From: Arthrobacter sp. AZCC_0090
GTDB lineage: Bacteria > Actinomycetota > Actinomycetes > Actinomycetales > Micrococcaceae
Reading direction: 5' to 3'
Length of the DNA stretch: 64,000 nucleotides
Assembly: GCF_014207375.1 (NCBI RefSeq)
Contig: NZ_JACHEE010000006.1
Coordinates: 124,001 to 188,000 of the forward strand
Shown here piece after piece: positions 9,460 to 16,962 of the stretch; within the stretch, counting starts at the first letter, position 1, and each line of letters begins with the position of its first letter. The notes under the pieces were generated by a model. The model saw nothing but the letters and a program-made list of their open reading frames with translations. It was not told where the DNA came from and did no database searches. The translations under genes were made by a program, and so were the position numbers.

Positions 9460-10008
9460 GTGAGCCATGAGACAGCAGTAGCCAGCCCAGCAGACACTTC
9501 CGCCGAATATGGCGCGCCGACCCTTCAGATCCAGCTGAAAATGCTCGACGACGGTCTGGAAGCACCGTCGTACGCCCACCCTGGTGACGCCGGTGCCGAC
9601 TTGCGCGCCCGCACGGACGTGTCTCTCGCCCCGGGGGAGCGGAAGCTCGTTCCCACAGGGGTCTCAATCGCGCTGCCAAACGGCTTTGTCGCACTGATCC
9701 ACCCGCGATCGGGGCTGGCCACCAAGCACGGGCTCACTGTAGTCAACGCTCCGGGCACGGTCGATGCCGGCTACCGAGGTGAAATTTCCGTGACGCTTTT
9801 GAATACGGACCAAAACCAGGCGATCGAACTCAAGCGCGGCGATAGAATTGCTCAAATGGTGATCCAGCGCGTCGAGTATGCGCAGTTCGTGGCGGTGGAG
9901 GAGTTGTCCGACACAGCACGCGGCACCGGCGGCTTTGGATCCACCGGAGGCTTCGCGCCGGCCGTGAGCTCGCAACAACCCTCGACAATCGACGCCGTAC
10001 GGAGCTGA
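9460..10008 (+). CDS. dut: dUTP diphosphatase
   Basis: Hydrolyses dUTP to dUMP and pyrophosphate, keeping uracil out of DNA and feeding thymidylate synthesis; acts as a trimer. All five family motifs are present: AGADLRA, PRSGLATKHGLTV, NAPGTVDAGYRGEI, RGDRIAQMVI and RGTGGFGSTGG. The GTG at 9460 (VSHETAVASPAD) gives 182 residues; a longer frame from 9316 would overlap the divergent DUF3093 gene. The N-terminal 20 residues are an unconserved extension. Confidence 0.93.
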   Translation: MSHETAVASPADTSAEYGAPTLQIQLKMLDDGLEAPSYAHPGDAGADLRARTDVSLAPGERKLVPTGVSIALPNGFVALIHPRSGLATKHGLTVVNAPGTVDAGYRGEISVTLLNTDQNQAIELKRGDRIAQMVIQRVEYAQFVAVEELSDTARGTGGFGSTGGFAPAVSSQQPSTIDAVRS

Positions 10009-10082
10009 TTGCCATGCTGCCCGCGAGTTGACGGGCAGTCTGCGGTTTACTGGGGATAGACCACTACTAAGGAGACAACCCG

Positions 10083-10832
10083 ATGCTTTTTGGGCGCGGA
10101 AAGAAGTCCAAGGCTGAGCAGCCGGAAGACAAGGATACCGAGCAGGCGAATGCCGCGACGTCGCGGGGGGATGCCGGCACGGTAGCCAGTGGAACCGCGA
10201 AGGGCGACTTCCGTCTGTCCAAGGGGCCATTCGATGCCAGCGAAATTGAGAGCCAAGAGGGCTACGTGGACCTTGGCGCGTTGCTTATCGAGCCTTCCGA
10301 GGGCCTTCAATTGCGCCTCGAGGTGGAAGAGGCGACCCAGCGGGTAGTGGCCGTCACCATGGACCTGGACGGCTCGAGCCTTCAGCTCCAAGCGTTCGCC
10401 GCTCCCCGTTCCGAAGGACTGTGGGATGAAATCCGCGAACAGATCGGCCAGTCCGTGTCCAGCCAAGGAGGCGAAGTCGAGGAAATCGCCGGCACCTTCG
10501 GGACGGAACTCGTCGCCAAGCTTCCCACCGAATCTGCCGATGGCGGACGCGGTTTCCGAGCGGCCAGGTTCATGGGTGTGGATGGCCCCCGTTGGTTCCT
10601 CCGCGGCGTCATCGGTGGCCAGGCGGCCCTGGACAGGGACGCCGCTGAAGGCTTGGAGAATCTCTTCCGAAAGGTCGTTGTCATTCGAGGAGACAACCCC
10701 ATGCCGCCCCGCGAACTGCTCCAGTTGAGGTTGCCCAAGGACGCCGCGGCCCCTGGGCACCACGGCGCTCCGCAGGAAGCGCCGGAGCTTCAGCGGCCTG
10801 AACGCGGTCCGGAGATCACCCAGATTGGCTGA
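10083..10832 (+). CDS. DUF3710 domain-containing protein
   Basis: A 249-residue cytosolic protein with a strong RBS (AAGGAGACAACCC) before the ATG at 10083. The first 45 residues are charged and probably disordered (FGRGKKSKAEQPEDKDTEQ). The conserved domain starts near SKGPFDASE and includes VDLGALLIEP and the patch RFMGVDGPRWFLRGVIGG. Actinobacteria-only family that always follows dut; no known activity. Its end overlaps the start of the OB-fold gene by 8 bases. Confidence 0.85.
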   Translation: MLFGRGKKSKAEQPEDKDTEQANAATSRGDAGTVASGTAKGDFRLSKGPFDASEIESQEGYVDLGALLIEPSEGLQLRLEVEEATQRVVAVTMDLDGSSLQLQAFAAPRSEGLWDEIREQIGQSVSSQGGEVEEIAGTFGTELVAKLPTESADGGRGFRAARFMGVDGPRWFLRGVIGGQAALDRDAAEGLENLFRKVVVIRGDNPMPPRELLQLRLPKDAAAPGHHGAPQEAPELQRPERGPEITQIG

Positions 10833-11178
10833 CAAAGCGGCTCGCGCCGCTGCAGGCACTGGCAGCCCGGCACCCCTGTCCCTCACTGATCTCCCTGTGC
10901 GTGGCAGAGTCAATTGCACGGGTTTTATCGAGTCGGTAACCTACCAACCCGCCAGCGAGCAGGCGCATTTCTCGGCAATAGTCGTTGACCGGATCGCGCA
11001 CAGGGGAGAAACCGGTCCATTGGCCCGCCTGCGCGTCATCTGGCTCGGGCGCCGCAAGGTGCCCGGCATCGAACCCGGGACTGTCCTGCGCCTCGAAGGA
11101 ATGGTCACTCTGCGGGACGGGATGCCCACCATGTTTAATCCGCGCTATGAAATCCTCTCCCGGCAGGAGCAGCAATGA
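10825..11178 (+). CDS. OB-fold nucleic-acid-binding domain protein
   Basis: A 117-residue protein that starts at a TTG inside the end of the DUF3710 gene. The core from about residue 25 (VRGRVNCTGFIESVTYQP) to RLEGMVTLRDGMPTMFNPRYEIL has the beta-strand pattern of an OB-fold, as in its mycobacterial counterpart at the same place. Nucleic-acid binding is inferred from the fold. ATGA overlap with the next gene indicates translational coupling. Confidence 0.75.
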   Translation: MADKAARAAAGTGSPAPLSLTDLPVRGRVNCTGFIESVTYQPASEQAHFSAIVVDRIAHRGETGPLARLRVIWLGRRKVPGIEPGTVLRLEGMVTLRDGMPTMFNPRYEILSRQEQQ

Positions 11179-11966
11179 CCGTCGCCAACGGACCCGGTCC
11201 CCACGAAAAGCCAGCGCGGGAAAATCCCGGCCCGGCAGAAGGATCGAGTCAGGAGACGCAGGGACCAAGTATCGCGGACATCGCGGCAGGCTACGCACAA
11301 AAGGCCGGACTCCAACGCAACAGCCACGGGCACGTGGATATCCTCAAATCGGCCGGGGGTGTTCAAGGGATAGCCGAGAGCATTGTGCCGGGCCTCGTGT
11401 TCCTGATCGCCTTCATGGTCACCCGCGACCTTCCGGCGTCCCTGATTGCATCCCTCGCGGCGGCCGCTGTCTTTACCGTGGTCCGGCTTGTCCAGCGACG
11501 TCCGTTGACCCAGGCCCTTGCCGGGATCGCCGGCGTCGCAATTTCCGCTTGGCTCGCCAACACCACGGGCAAAGCCGAGGACTTCTACGTCCTGGGCTTC
11601 TACACGAACATTGCCTACATCGTGGGAATGGTGCTGTCCATTGTGCTCAAATGGCCCATTGCCGGCCTGCTCTTCGGCTTTGTCCGCAACGAAGGCTTCG
11701 ATTGGCGGAAGAACCCGGAGCGCTTGCGGGCATATACCATCGGCACCTGGGTGGTCATCGCTGTCCTGGCACTACGGCTTGTGGTCCAGGTTCCCTTGTA
11801 CTTCATGGGCGAGCCCGGCCTGGCCGCTCTCGCTACCATGAGGCTGATCATGGGTGCTCCGCTGTACATCCTTGGTCTTTGGATCGCTTGGCTCCTGACC
11901 CGGCCGGCGCCAGGCCAGAAGCCGGCCAAGGATCCTCAGCCGTCGAAGCCGTCGTCGTCGGACTGA
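11175..11966 (+). CDS. DUF3159 domain-containing integral membrane protein
   Basis: A 263-residue protein with a polar N-terminus (about 60 residues) and five or six hydrophobic helices between residues 70 and 250 (SIVPGLVFLIAFMV, LIASLAAAAVFTVVRL, IAYIVGMVLSIVLKWPIAGL, WVVIAVLALRLVVQVPLYF, LYILGLWIAWLL). Conserved neighbour of the dut block and ceoBC; its role is unknown, although a link to K+ transport has been suggested only by position. Its 3' end overlaps the convergent ceoC gene by 31 bp. Confidence 0.8.
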   Translation: MTVANGPGPHEKPARENPGPAEGSSQETQGPSIADIAAGYAQKAGLQRNSHGHVDILKSAGGVQGIAESIVPGLVFLIAFMVTRDLPASLIASLAAAAVFTVVRLVQRRPLTQALAGIAGVAISAWLANTTGKAEDFYVLGFYTNIAYIVGMVLSIVLKWPIAGLLFGFVRNEGFDWRKNPERLRAYTIGTWVVIAVLALRLVVQVPLYFMGEPGLAALATMRLIMGAPLYILGLWIAWLLTRPAPGQKPAKDPQPSKPSSSD

Positions 11967-12667
11967 TCCGAAAATTCTTCCTCGATCTCAACTGACCCGT
12001 GGTCCGCTGCGGACGGGGACAACAATGCCCTGAGCCCGTCTTCGGCCGCAATGGTCGTGACGAAAAACAGCTCGTCGCCGCCGTCGATCACGTCATCACG
12101 GCTGGGCGTGATGGGCGCGTGGTCGCGGAGGATCGCCACCAGGGTGGCGTCTTCCGGCCATTCGATGCCTCCCACAGTGCTGCCGATAATGTACGAGTCG
12201 TGGGGGACGGTGAACTCCACGAGCGAGGACACTCCCGTCTGCAAGGTCAGCAGGCGGACGAGGTCACCGATTTCCACGGCTTCTTCCACGAGCGCCGTCA
12301 TGAGCTGCGGGGTGTTGACCGCGACGTCGACTCCCCAGGAATCGTTGAACATCCAGTCGTTCTTGGGGTTGTTCACGCGGCCCACCGTCCGGCCCACGCC
12401 GAACTCGGTCTTGGCCAGCAAGGACACCACAAGGTTGACCTTGTCGTCACCGGTCGCGGACACGACGACGTCGGCCCCTTCCAGTTTCGCTTCCTGCAGC
12501 GTGCTCAATTCGCAAGCATCGCCCACCAGCCAACGGGCACCACGGAGGCCGCTGCGCCCAATGACCTCGGGTTTGAGGTCGATCAGCATGATCTCGTGGT
12601 TGTGGGCGAGCAATTCCCGCGCGATCGACGAACCGACGCTGCCCGCGCCGACAATAACGACTTTCAC
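11936..12667 (-). CDS. ceoC: TrkA-family potassium uptake regulatory protein (RCK, CeoC)
   Basis: A 243-residue cytosolic RCK protein that binds NAD(H) and gates K+ transporters. The Rossmann start MKVVIVGAGSVGSSIARELL with GxGxxG and an acidic residue in MLIDLK fits TrkA_N (residues 1-120); TrkA_C follows to about residue 215, then an acidic tail ending DQSDDDGFDG. Start overlaps the stop of ceoB by ATGA, so the two RCK subunits are co-translated. It faces the DUF3159 gene tail to tail. Confidence 0.9.
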   Translation of the reverse strand: MKVVIVGAGSVGSSIARELLAHNHEIMLIDLKPEVIGRSGLRGARWLVGDACELSTLQEAKLEGADVVVSATGDDKVNLVVSLLAKTEFGVGRTVGRVNNPKNDWMFNDSWGVDVAVNTPQLMTALVEEAVEIGDLVRLLTLQTGVSSLVEFTVPHDSYIIGSTVGGIEWPEDATLVAILRDHAPITPSRDDVIDGGDELFFVTTIAAEDGLRALLSPSAADHGSVEIEEEFSDQSDDDGFDG

Positions 12668-13338
12668 TCAGACTCCTTGGCGGGTGCGCTGGCGAGGACG
12701 CGTGCCACCTCGGCGCTGCGGTCCAGATTCAACATGGCATGCACAGTGTCACCTTCCTGGTACGCCGTTCCGGCTTGGGGCAGGACGCCCTCGCCGAAAC
12801 GGGTGAGGAAAGCGATGCGGATCCCGGAAGCTGCTTCGATGGCAGTCAGCGGGTGCCCGATCCAGCCTTCGTTCAGGTCAACTTCAGACAAGACCAATCG
12901 GCCGGAAGGCTCGCGGTAATCGCCCGCAAGGTGCTGCTCGGGCAGGATGCGGCGCAGGACCTGGTCCGCGCTCCAGCGCACGGCGGCTACCGTGGGAATG
13001 CCCAGGCGCTGGTAGATTTCGGCGCGGCCGGGATCGTAGATGCGGGCAACAACATGCGAAACATGGAAAGTCTCACGGGCCACCCGGGTGGCCAGGATGT
13101 TGGAATTGTCACCACTGGAGACCGCGGCGAAGGCATACGCTTCTTCGCAACCTGCCTGCTTCAGCGTGTCCCGGTCAAAGCCGACGCCAGTGACTTTCCG
13201 GCCAGTGAATCCGCTGCGCAGGCGACGGAAAGCGCGGTCGTCCTGGTCGATGATTGCCACTGAATGGCCGGCGTCTTCCAAGGTGTGCGCCAAAGTTGCG
13301 CCTACTCGTCCGCAACCCATGATCACAAAGTGAGCCAC
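12664..13338 (-). CDS. ceoB: TrkA-family potassium uptake regulatory protein (RCK, CeoB)
   Basis: A 224-residue partner of CeoC. The GTG at 13338 (VAHFVIMGCGRVGATLA) is chosen because it begins directly at the nucleotide-binding fold and has AAGGAGAG upstream; longer frames only add unconserved residues. TrkA_N occupies residues 1-125 with GCGRVG and an acidic IDQDDRAF; TrkA_C covers the rest. Divergent from the KimA-like transporter, 110 bp apart, as in mycobacteria (ceoB next to an APC transporter). The transporter they gate is not proven. Confidence 0.9.
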   Translation of the reverse strand: MAHFVIMGCGRVGATLAHTLEDAGHSVAIIDQDDRAFRRLRSGFTGRKVTGVGFDRDTLKQAGCEEAYAFAAVSSGDNSNILATRVARETFHVSHVVARIYDPGRAEIYQRLGIPTVAAVRWSADQVLRRILPEQHLAGDYREPSGRLVLSEVDLNEGWIGHPLTAIEAASGIRIAFLTRFGEGVLPQAGTAYQEGDTVHAMLNLDRSAEVARVLASAPAKESE

Positions 13339-13448
13339 GGTCTCTCCTTCACTCTTATGCATGCCGCTCGGTAAGACTCTACCGGGGTAAGTTGCGGAAG
13401 CCAGTCCGCCGTCATGACATCGCGTTCGATTCAGAGTAGCTTTGCGGA

Positions 13449-15422
13449 GTGCTGACAATTCTCAATGCCGCGAAGCGGGTGTTGGTGGGGCGGCCTTTCC
13501 GGAACGACCGTTTGGCCCACACCCTGCTTCCCAAGCGCATTGCGCTGCCGATTTTCGCTTCGGATGCCCTGTCCTCAGTGGCGTACGCCCCTGACGAAAT
13601 CCTGCTGACGCTGGCCCTCGCTGGTGTGAGTGCCGTGGCCATTTCACCGCTGGTCGGCCTCGCCGTCATGGTGGTGCTTCTCACGGTGGTTGCCTCGTAT
13701 CGGCAAAACGTCCACGCCTATCCTTCCGGTGGCGGCGACTACGAAATCGCCAACGTCAATCTGGGGAAGTTCGCCGGCCTGACCGTCGCGGCCGCTTTGT
13801 TGGTGGACTACGTCCTCACAGTCGCCGTGTCGATGTCCTCTGCAGCGGCGTACCTGACCACGGCGATCCCCTCATTGCACGGGCAGCAGGCTGTCATCGC
13901 CACAGTCGGCGTCGTCATCTTGGCCCTGGTGAACCTTCGCGGCATCAAAGAAGCCGGGAGTGTCTTTGCGGTTCCCACGTATATCTTCATGTTCTCCATT
14001 CTGGGAATGACGGCTGTGGGCATCTTCCAGGCGGTCACGGGCCAACTGGGCGAAGCGCCGTCGGCCGCTTTCTCGATCGTCCCGCAAGAGGGATTCGACC
14101 AGGGGCTAGTCGGTCTGGCAGGAGCGTTCCTGCTCCTTCGGGCCTTCTCCTCGGGCGCGGCCGCCCTGACCGGTGTGGAGGCCATCAGCAACGGTGTGCC
14201 GAACTTCAAGAAGCCCAAGAGCAAGAACGCCGCCACGACCCTCCTCATGTTGGGGGTCATCGCTTCGGCCATGCTCGCGGGCATCATCTACCTCGCCAAC
14301 GCCACCAAGGTCCACATCGTGCTGGACCCGGCCAAGGAATTCCTCCTCGATGGCAAGCCGCTGCCGGACGACTACATCCAGAACCCGGCCATTAGCCAGA
14401 TTGCACAGACCATTTTCGGGCCAGGGTCCATCCCGTTCTATATTGTCGTAGCAGCCACGGGCGTGATCCTCGTCTTCGCCTCCAACACAGCCTTCAACGG
14501 ATTCCCGGTTCTGGGTTCCATCCTCGCCCAGGATGGATATCTTCCCCGTCAGCTGCGCACGCGCGGAGACCGATTGGCCTTCAGCAACGGGGTTCTCGCG
14601 CTTGCGGCAGGTGCCCTCGTCCTGATCATTTCCTTCAACGCCGACGTCACCAAGCTGATCCAGCTCTACATCGTGGGTGTCTTTATTTCCTTCACGATGA
14701 GCCAGCTGGGGATGGTGCGGCACTGGGGCAGGGAACTCAAGCTTGCCCGGGACAAAGCTGTCCGCCGGAGAATGCTGAAGTCCCGCACCATCAACATGCT
14801 CGGCTTCTGCATGACGGCCTTGGTGCTGACCATCGTTCTCATCACCAAGTTCGAACAAGGTGCCTGGATCGCCCTCCTGGCCATGTTCGTGCTGTTCCTC
14901 ATCATGTGGAGCATCCGGGCCCACTACGACAACGTGGCCAAGGAACTGGCCGTTGACGAGGACTCGTCTCCGCGTGCGTTGCCCACGAGGGTTCACGCCG
15001 TGCTGCTGGTGTCCCACGTCCGCAAACCGGTGCTGCGCGCACTCGCCTACGCGCGGGCATCGCGGCCGTCCAGGCTGGACGCCATTATTGTGGACATCGA
15101 CCACGAGGAAACCGCCCACACTGTGGAGGCCTGGGACAAGTTGGACATCCCTATCCCGTTGACCGTATTGGCGAGTCCATACCGGGAAACCGTCACGCCC
15201 ATCTTGGACTACGTCAAGAACATGCGCCGGGATTCCCCACGCGACCTGATCGTCGTGTACATCCCGGAGTACGTCGTCGGCAAGTGGTGGGAACAGCTTG
15301 TCCACAATCAGACCGCACTGCGCATCAAGGCCCGGCTTCACTTTGAACCCGGGGTGATGGTGGCAAGCGTTCCTTGGCAACTGAAATCCTCCGAAGAAGC
15401 AAAGGCACTGCAGGATACCTAA
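13449..15422 (+). CDS. APC-superfamily permease, KimA-like potassium importer
   Basis: A 657-residue membrane protein starting at a GTG. About 12 helices fill residues 35-490. The sequence recalls Bacillus KimA (YdaO) along its length: ASDALSSVAYAPDEI, YPSGGGDYEIA, LLVDYVLTVAVSMS, LVNLRGIKEAGS, LRAFSSGAAALTGVEAISNG, and the end KARLHFEPGVMVASVPW. KimA is a proton-coupled high-affinity K+ importer inhibited by cyclic-di-AMP through its cytosolic USP-like tail, which is present here (residues about 510-650). K+ transport is inferred from this likeness and from the divergent RCK genes; older annotation would call it an amino-acid permease. TAATG overlap with the next gene. Confidence 0.8.
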   Translation: MLTILNAAKRVLVGRPFRNDRLAHTLLPKRIALPIFASDALSSVAYAPDEILLTLALAGVSAVAISPLVGLAVMVVLLTVVASYRQNVHAYPSGGGDYEIANVNLGKFAGLTVAAALLVDYVLTVAVSMSSAAAYLTTAIPSLHGQQAVIATVGVVILALVNLRGIKEAGSVFAVPTYIFMFSILGMTAVGIFQAVTGQLGEAPSAAFSIVPQEGFDQGLVGLAGAFLLLRAFSSGAAALTGVEAISNGVPNFKKPKSKNAATTLLMLGVIASAMLAGIIYLANATKVHIVLDPAKEFLLDGKPLPDDYIQNPAISQIAQTIFGPGSIPFYIVVAATGVILVFASNTAFNGFPVLGSILAQDGYLPRQLRTRGDRLAFSNGVLALAAGALVLIISFNADVTKLIQLYIVGVFISFTMSQLGMVRHWGRELKLARDKAVRRRMLKSRTINMLGFCMTALVLTIVLITKFEQGAWIALLAMFVLFLIMWSIRAHYDNVAKELAVDEDSSPRALPTRVHAVLLVSHVRKPVLRALAYARASRPSRLDAIIVDIDHEETAHTVEAWDKLDIPIPLTVLASPYRETVTPILDYVKNMRRDSPRDLIVVYIPEYVVGKWWEQLVHNQTALRIKARLHFEPGVMVASVPWQLKSSEEAKALQDT

Positions 15423-16819
15423 TGACCCACCCCAGCTACACCGATTCCAGCAAGCCCACGGCCCAGGACGGAGCTGCCAAGGAGCTGGTGGTGGACGTCG
15501 GCCCCATCGCCCACGGAGGCCATTTTGTCGCCCGGCACGAGGGCCGGGTCATCTTTGTCCGGCACGGCATCCCGGGGGAGAAGGTCCGGATCCGGCTCAC
15601 CGACTCGGGCGAGTCTTCCCGATTCTGGCGTGCCGACGTCGTCGACGTCCTGGAAGCATCAGACGACCGGACACGCCATTTCTGGGCACTCGCCGATTCC
15701 CTTGCCGCCTGGCGCAAGGGCGGTCCGCCCGTGGGAGGTGCCGAACTCGGGCACGTGACGCTCGAACGGCAGCGCCGGCTGAAGTCCGAGGTCCTCGCCG
15801 AGCAACTGAAGCGGCTCGCCGGCGTCGAACTGAATATCGACGTGGAGCCCGTCTCCGGTCATGATCCAGCTTCCAACGGCGGTGCAGGCCCCGACGTCGA
15901 TTCAGGCCTCGGCTGGCGAACGCGCGCCAGCTTTGCCGTCACCCCGGGCGGCCGCCTGGGGATGCACGCCCACCGCTCCGACGTGATCATTCCGGTTCAC
16001 GAGATGCCGCTCGCACTTCCGGGCATTAATGACTTGCGGCTGTGGGAGCTCGACTTACACGGCATTTCAAGGGTGGAAATTGCGGCACCAGCTAACGGTT
16101 CACGTCCCCTGGTCCTTCTCGCCCCGGAAGAAGGTACCGACGCGCGCCGACTCAACCGCATCCTGGGCCAGCTCTCACACGAAGTTTCCGTAGCCAGCTT
16201 CGACCCGGCCCGCGGCGAAGTGCTGCAGTTGCGCGGCAGGACCTGGGTCCAGGAATCCGCTGCCGGCCATGAATACCGGGTCACGGGAGAGGGCTTCTGG
16301 CAGATCCACAAAGACGCTCCGGACACCTTGGTGGGGGCGGTTACGGGATTCTTGCACGATGGTGGCTACCTCCTTCCCGGATCAGCCGTGGCCGATCTTT
16401 ACGCAGGAGCCGGGTTGTTTACGGCGCCCCTGGTGGACGCGGTGGGGATCACTGGTTCGGTGCTATCCGTTGAAGGATCGCCCGGAACCAGCCGGGACGC
16501 CCGCAAGAATCTGCATGGAGAGCCCCATGTGGAGATCGTCCAGGGCAAGGTGGAACGCGTCCTGCGGCAACGGTCCCGCAGCTTCGATTCGTTGGTGATC
16601 GACCCGCCGCGCGCCGGTGCCGGCAAAGCCGTAGTCAGCCAGCTCATCGAGTCCGGACCGCGGGCCATCGCCTACGTGTCGTGTGATCCAGCCTCTTTCG
16701 CGCGTGATCTCGGGTACTTCCGGAATGGCGGCTGGCGGCTTGATTCACTCCGTGCCTTTGATCTCTATCCACACACTCACCATCTGGAGACCGTCGCGTT
16801 GCTGGTGCCCGCGGCGTAG
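15422..16819 (+). CDS. TRAM-domain class I SAM-dependent RNA methyltransferase (TrmA/RlmD family)
   Basis: A 465-residue RNA m5U methyltransferase. The ATG at 15422 overlaps the preceding stop. An N-terminal TRAM domain (about residues 20-80, DVGPIAHGGHFVARHEGRVIF) binds RNA, followed by the methyltransferase with the SAM loop VADLYAGAGLF, motif IDPPRAGAGKAV and the catalytic cysteine in YVSCDPASFARDLGYF. The CxxxxxCxxC iron-sulphur motif of RlmD is not visible. Substrate (rRNA or tRNA uridine) cannot be assigned. Coupling to the K+ transporter is conserved in mycobacteria. Confidence 0.85.
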   Translation: MTHPSYTDSSKPTAQDGAAKELVVDVGPIAHGGHFVARHEGRVIFVRHGIPGEKVRIRLTDSGESSRFWRADVVDVLEASDDRTRHFWALADSLAAWRKGGPPVGGAELGHVTLERQRRLKSEVLAEQLKRLAGVELNIDVEPVSGHDPASNGGAGPDVDSGLGWRTRASFAVTPGGRLGMHAHRSDVIIPVHEMPLALPGINDLRLWELDLHGISRVEIAAPANGSRPLVLLAPEEGTDARRLNRILGQLSHEVSVASFDPARGEVLQLRGRTWVQESAAGHEYRVTGEGFWQIHKDAPDTLVGAVTGFLHDGGYLLPGSAVADLYAGAGLFTAPLVDAVGITGSVLSVEGSPGTSRDARKNLHGEPHVEIVQGKVERVLRQRSRSFDSLVIDPPRAGAGKAVVSQLIESGPRAIAYVSCDPASFARDLGYFRNGGWRLDSLRAFDLYPHTHHLETVALLVPAA

Positions 16820-16832
16820 CCGCCACTACGAT

Positions 16833-16869
16833 GGTGGAGAAGTTCGACGTCGCGCTTCACTTCTCCACC
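16833..16869 (+). terminator. Inverted repeat after the TrmA-like gene
   Basis: Arms GGTGGAGAAG (16833-16842) and CTTCTCCACC (16860-16869) are perfectly complementary with a 17-base loop, 14 bases after the stop. No long T-run follows, so it may act as a weak or Rho-aided terminator. Confidence 0.5.
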
Positions 16870-16891
16870 GACCGACGGCATGATGCTCAGA

Positions 16892-16910
16892 TTAGGTTTG
16901 CCTAACTAGC
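16892..16910. promoter_or_regulatory. DtxR/IdeR-like iron box upstream of acnA
   Basis: TTAGGTTTGCCTAACTAGC matches 13 of 19 positions of the remembered consensus TTAGGTTAGGCTAACCTAA and keeps the TTAGG-N-CTAA half-sites best. It lies about 50 bases before the acnA RBS, in a promoter position. Binding by an iron-dependent repressor is inference. Confidence 0.5.
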
Positions 16911-16962
16911 TAGCGGTCAACCGCGCGACAAAGATGAAAGCTGTTGCGAGAGGAGTCCTGCC

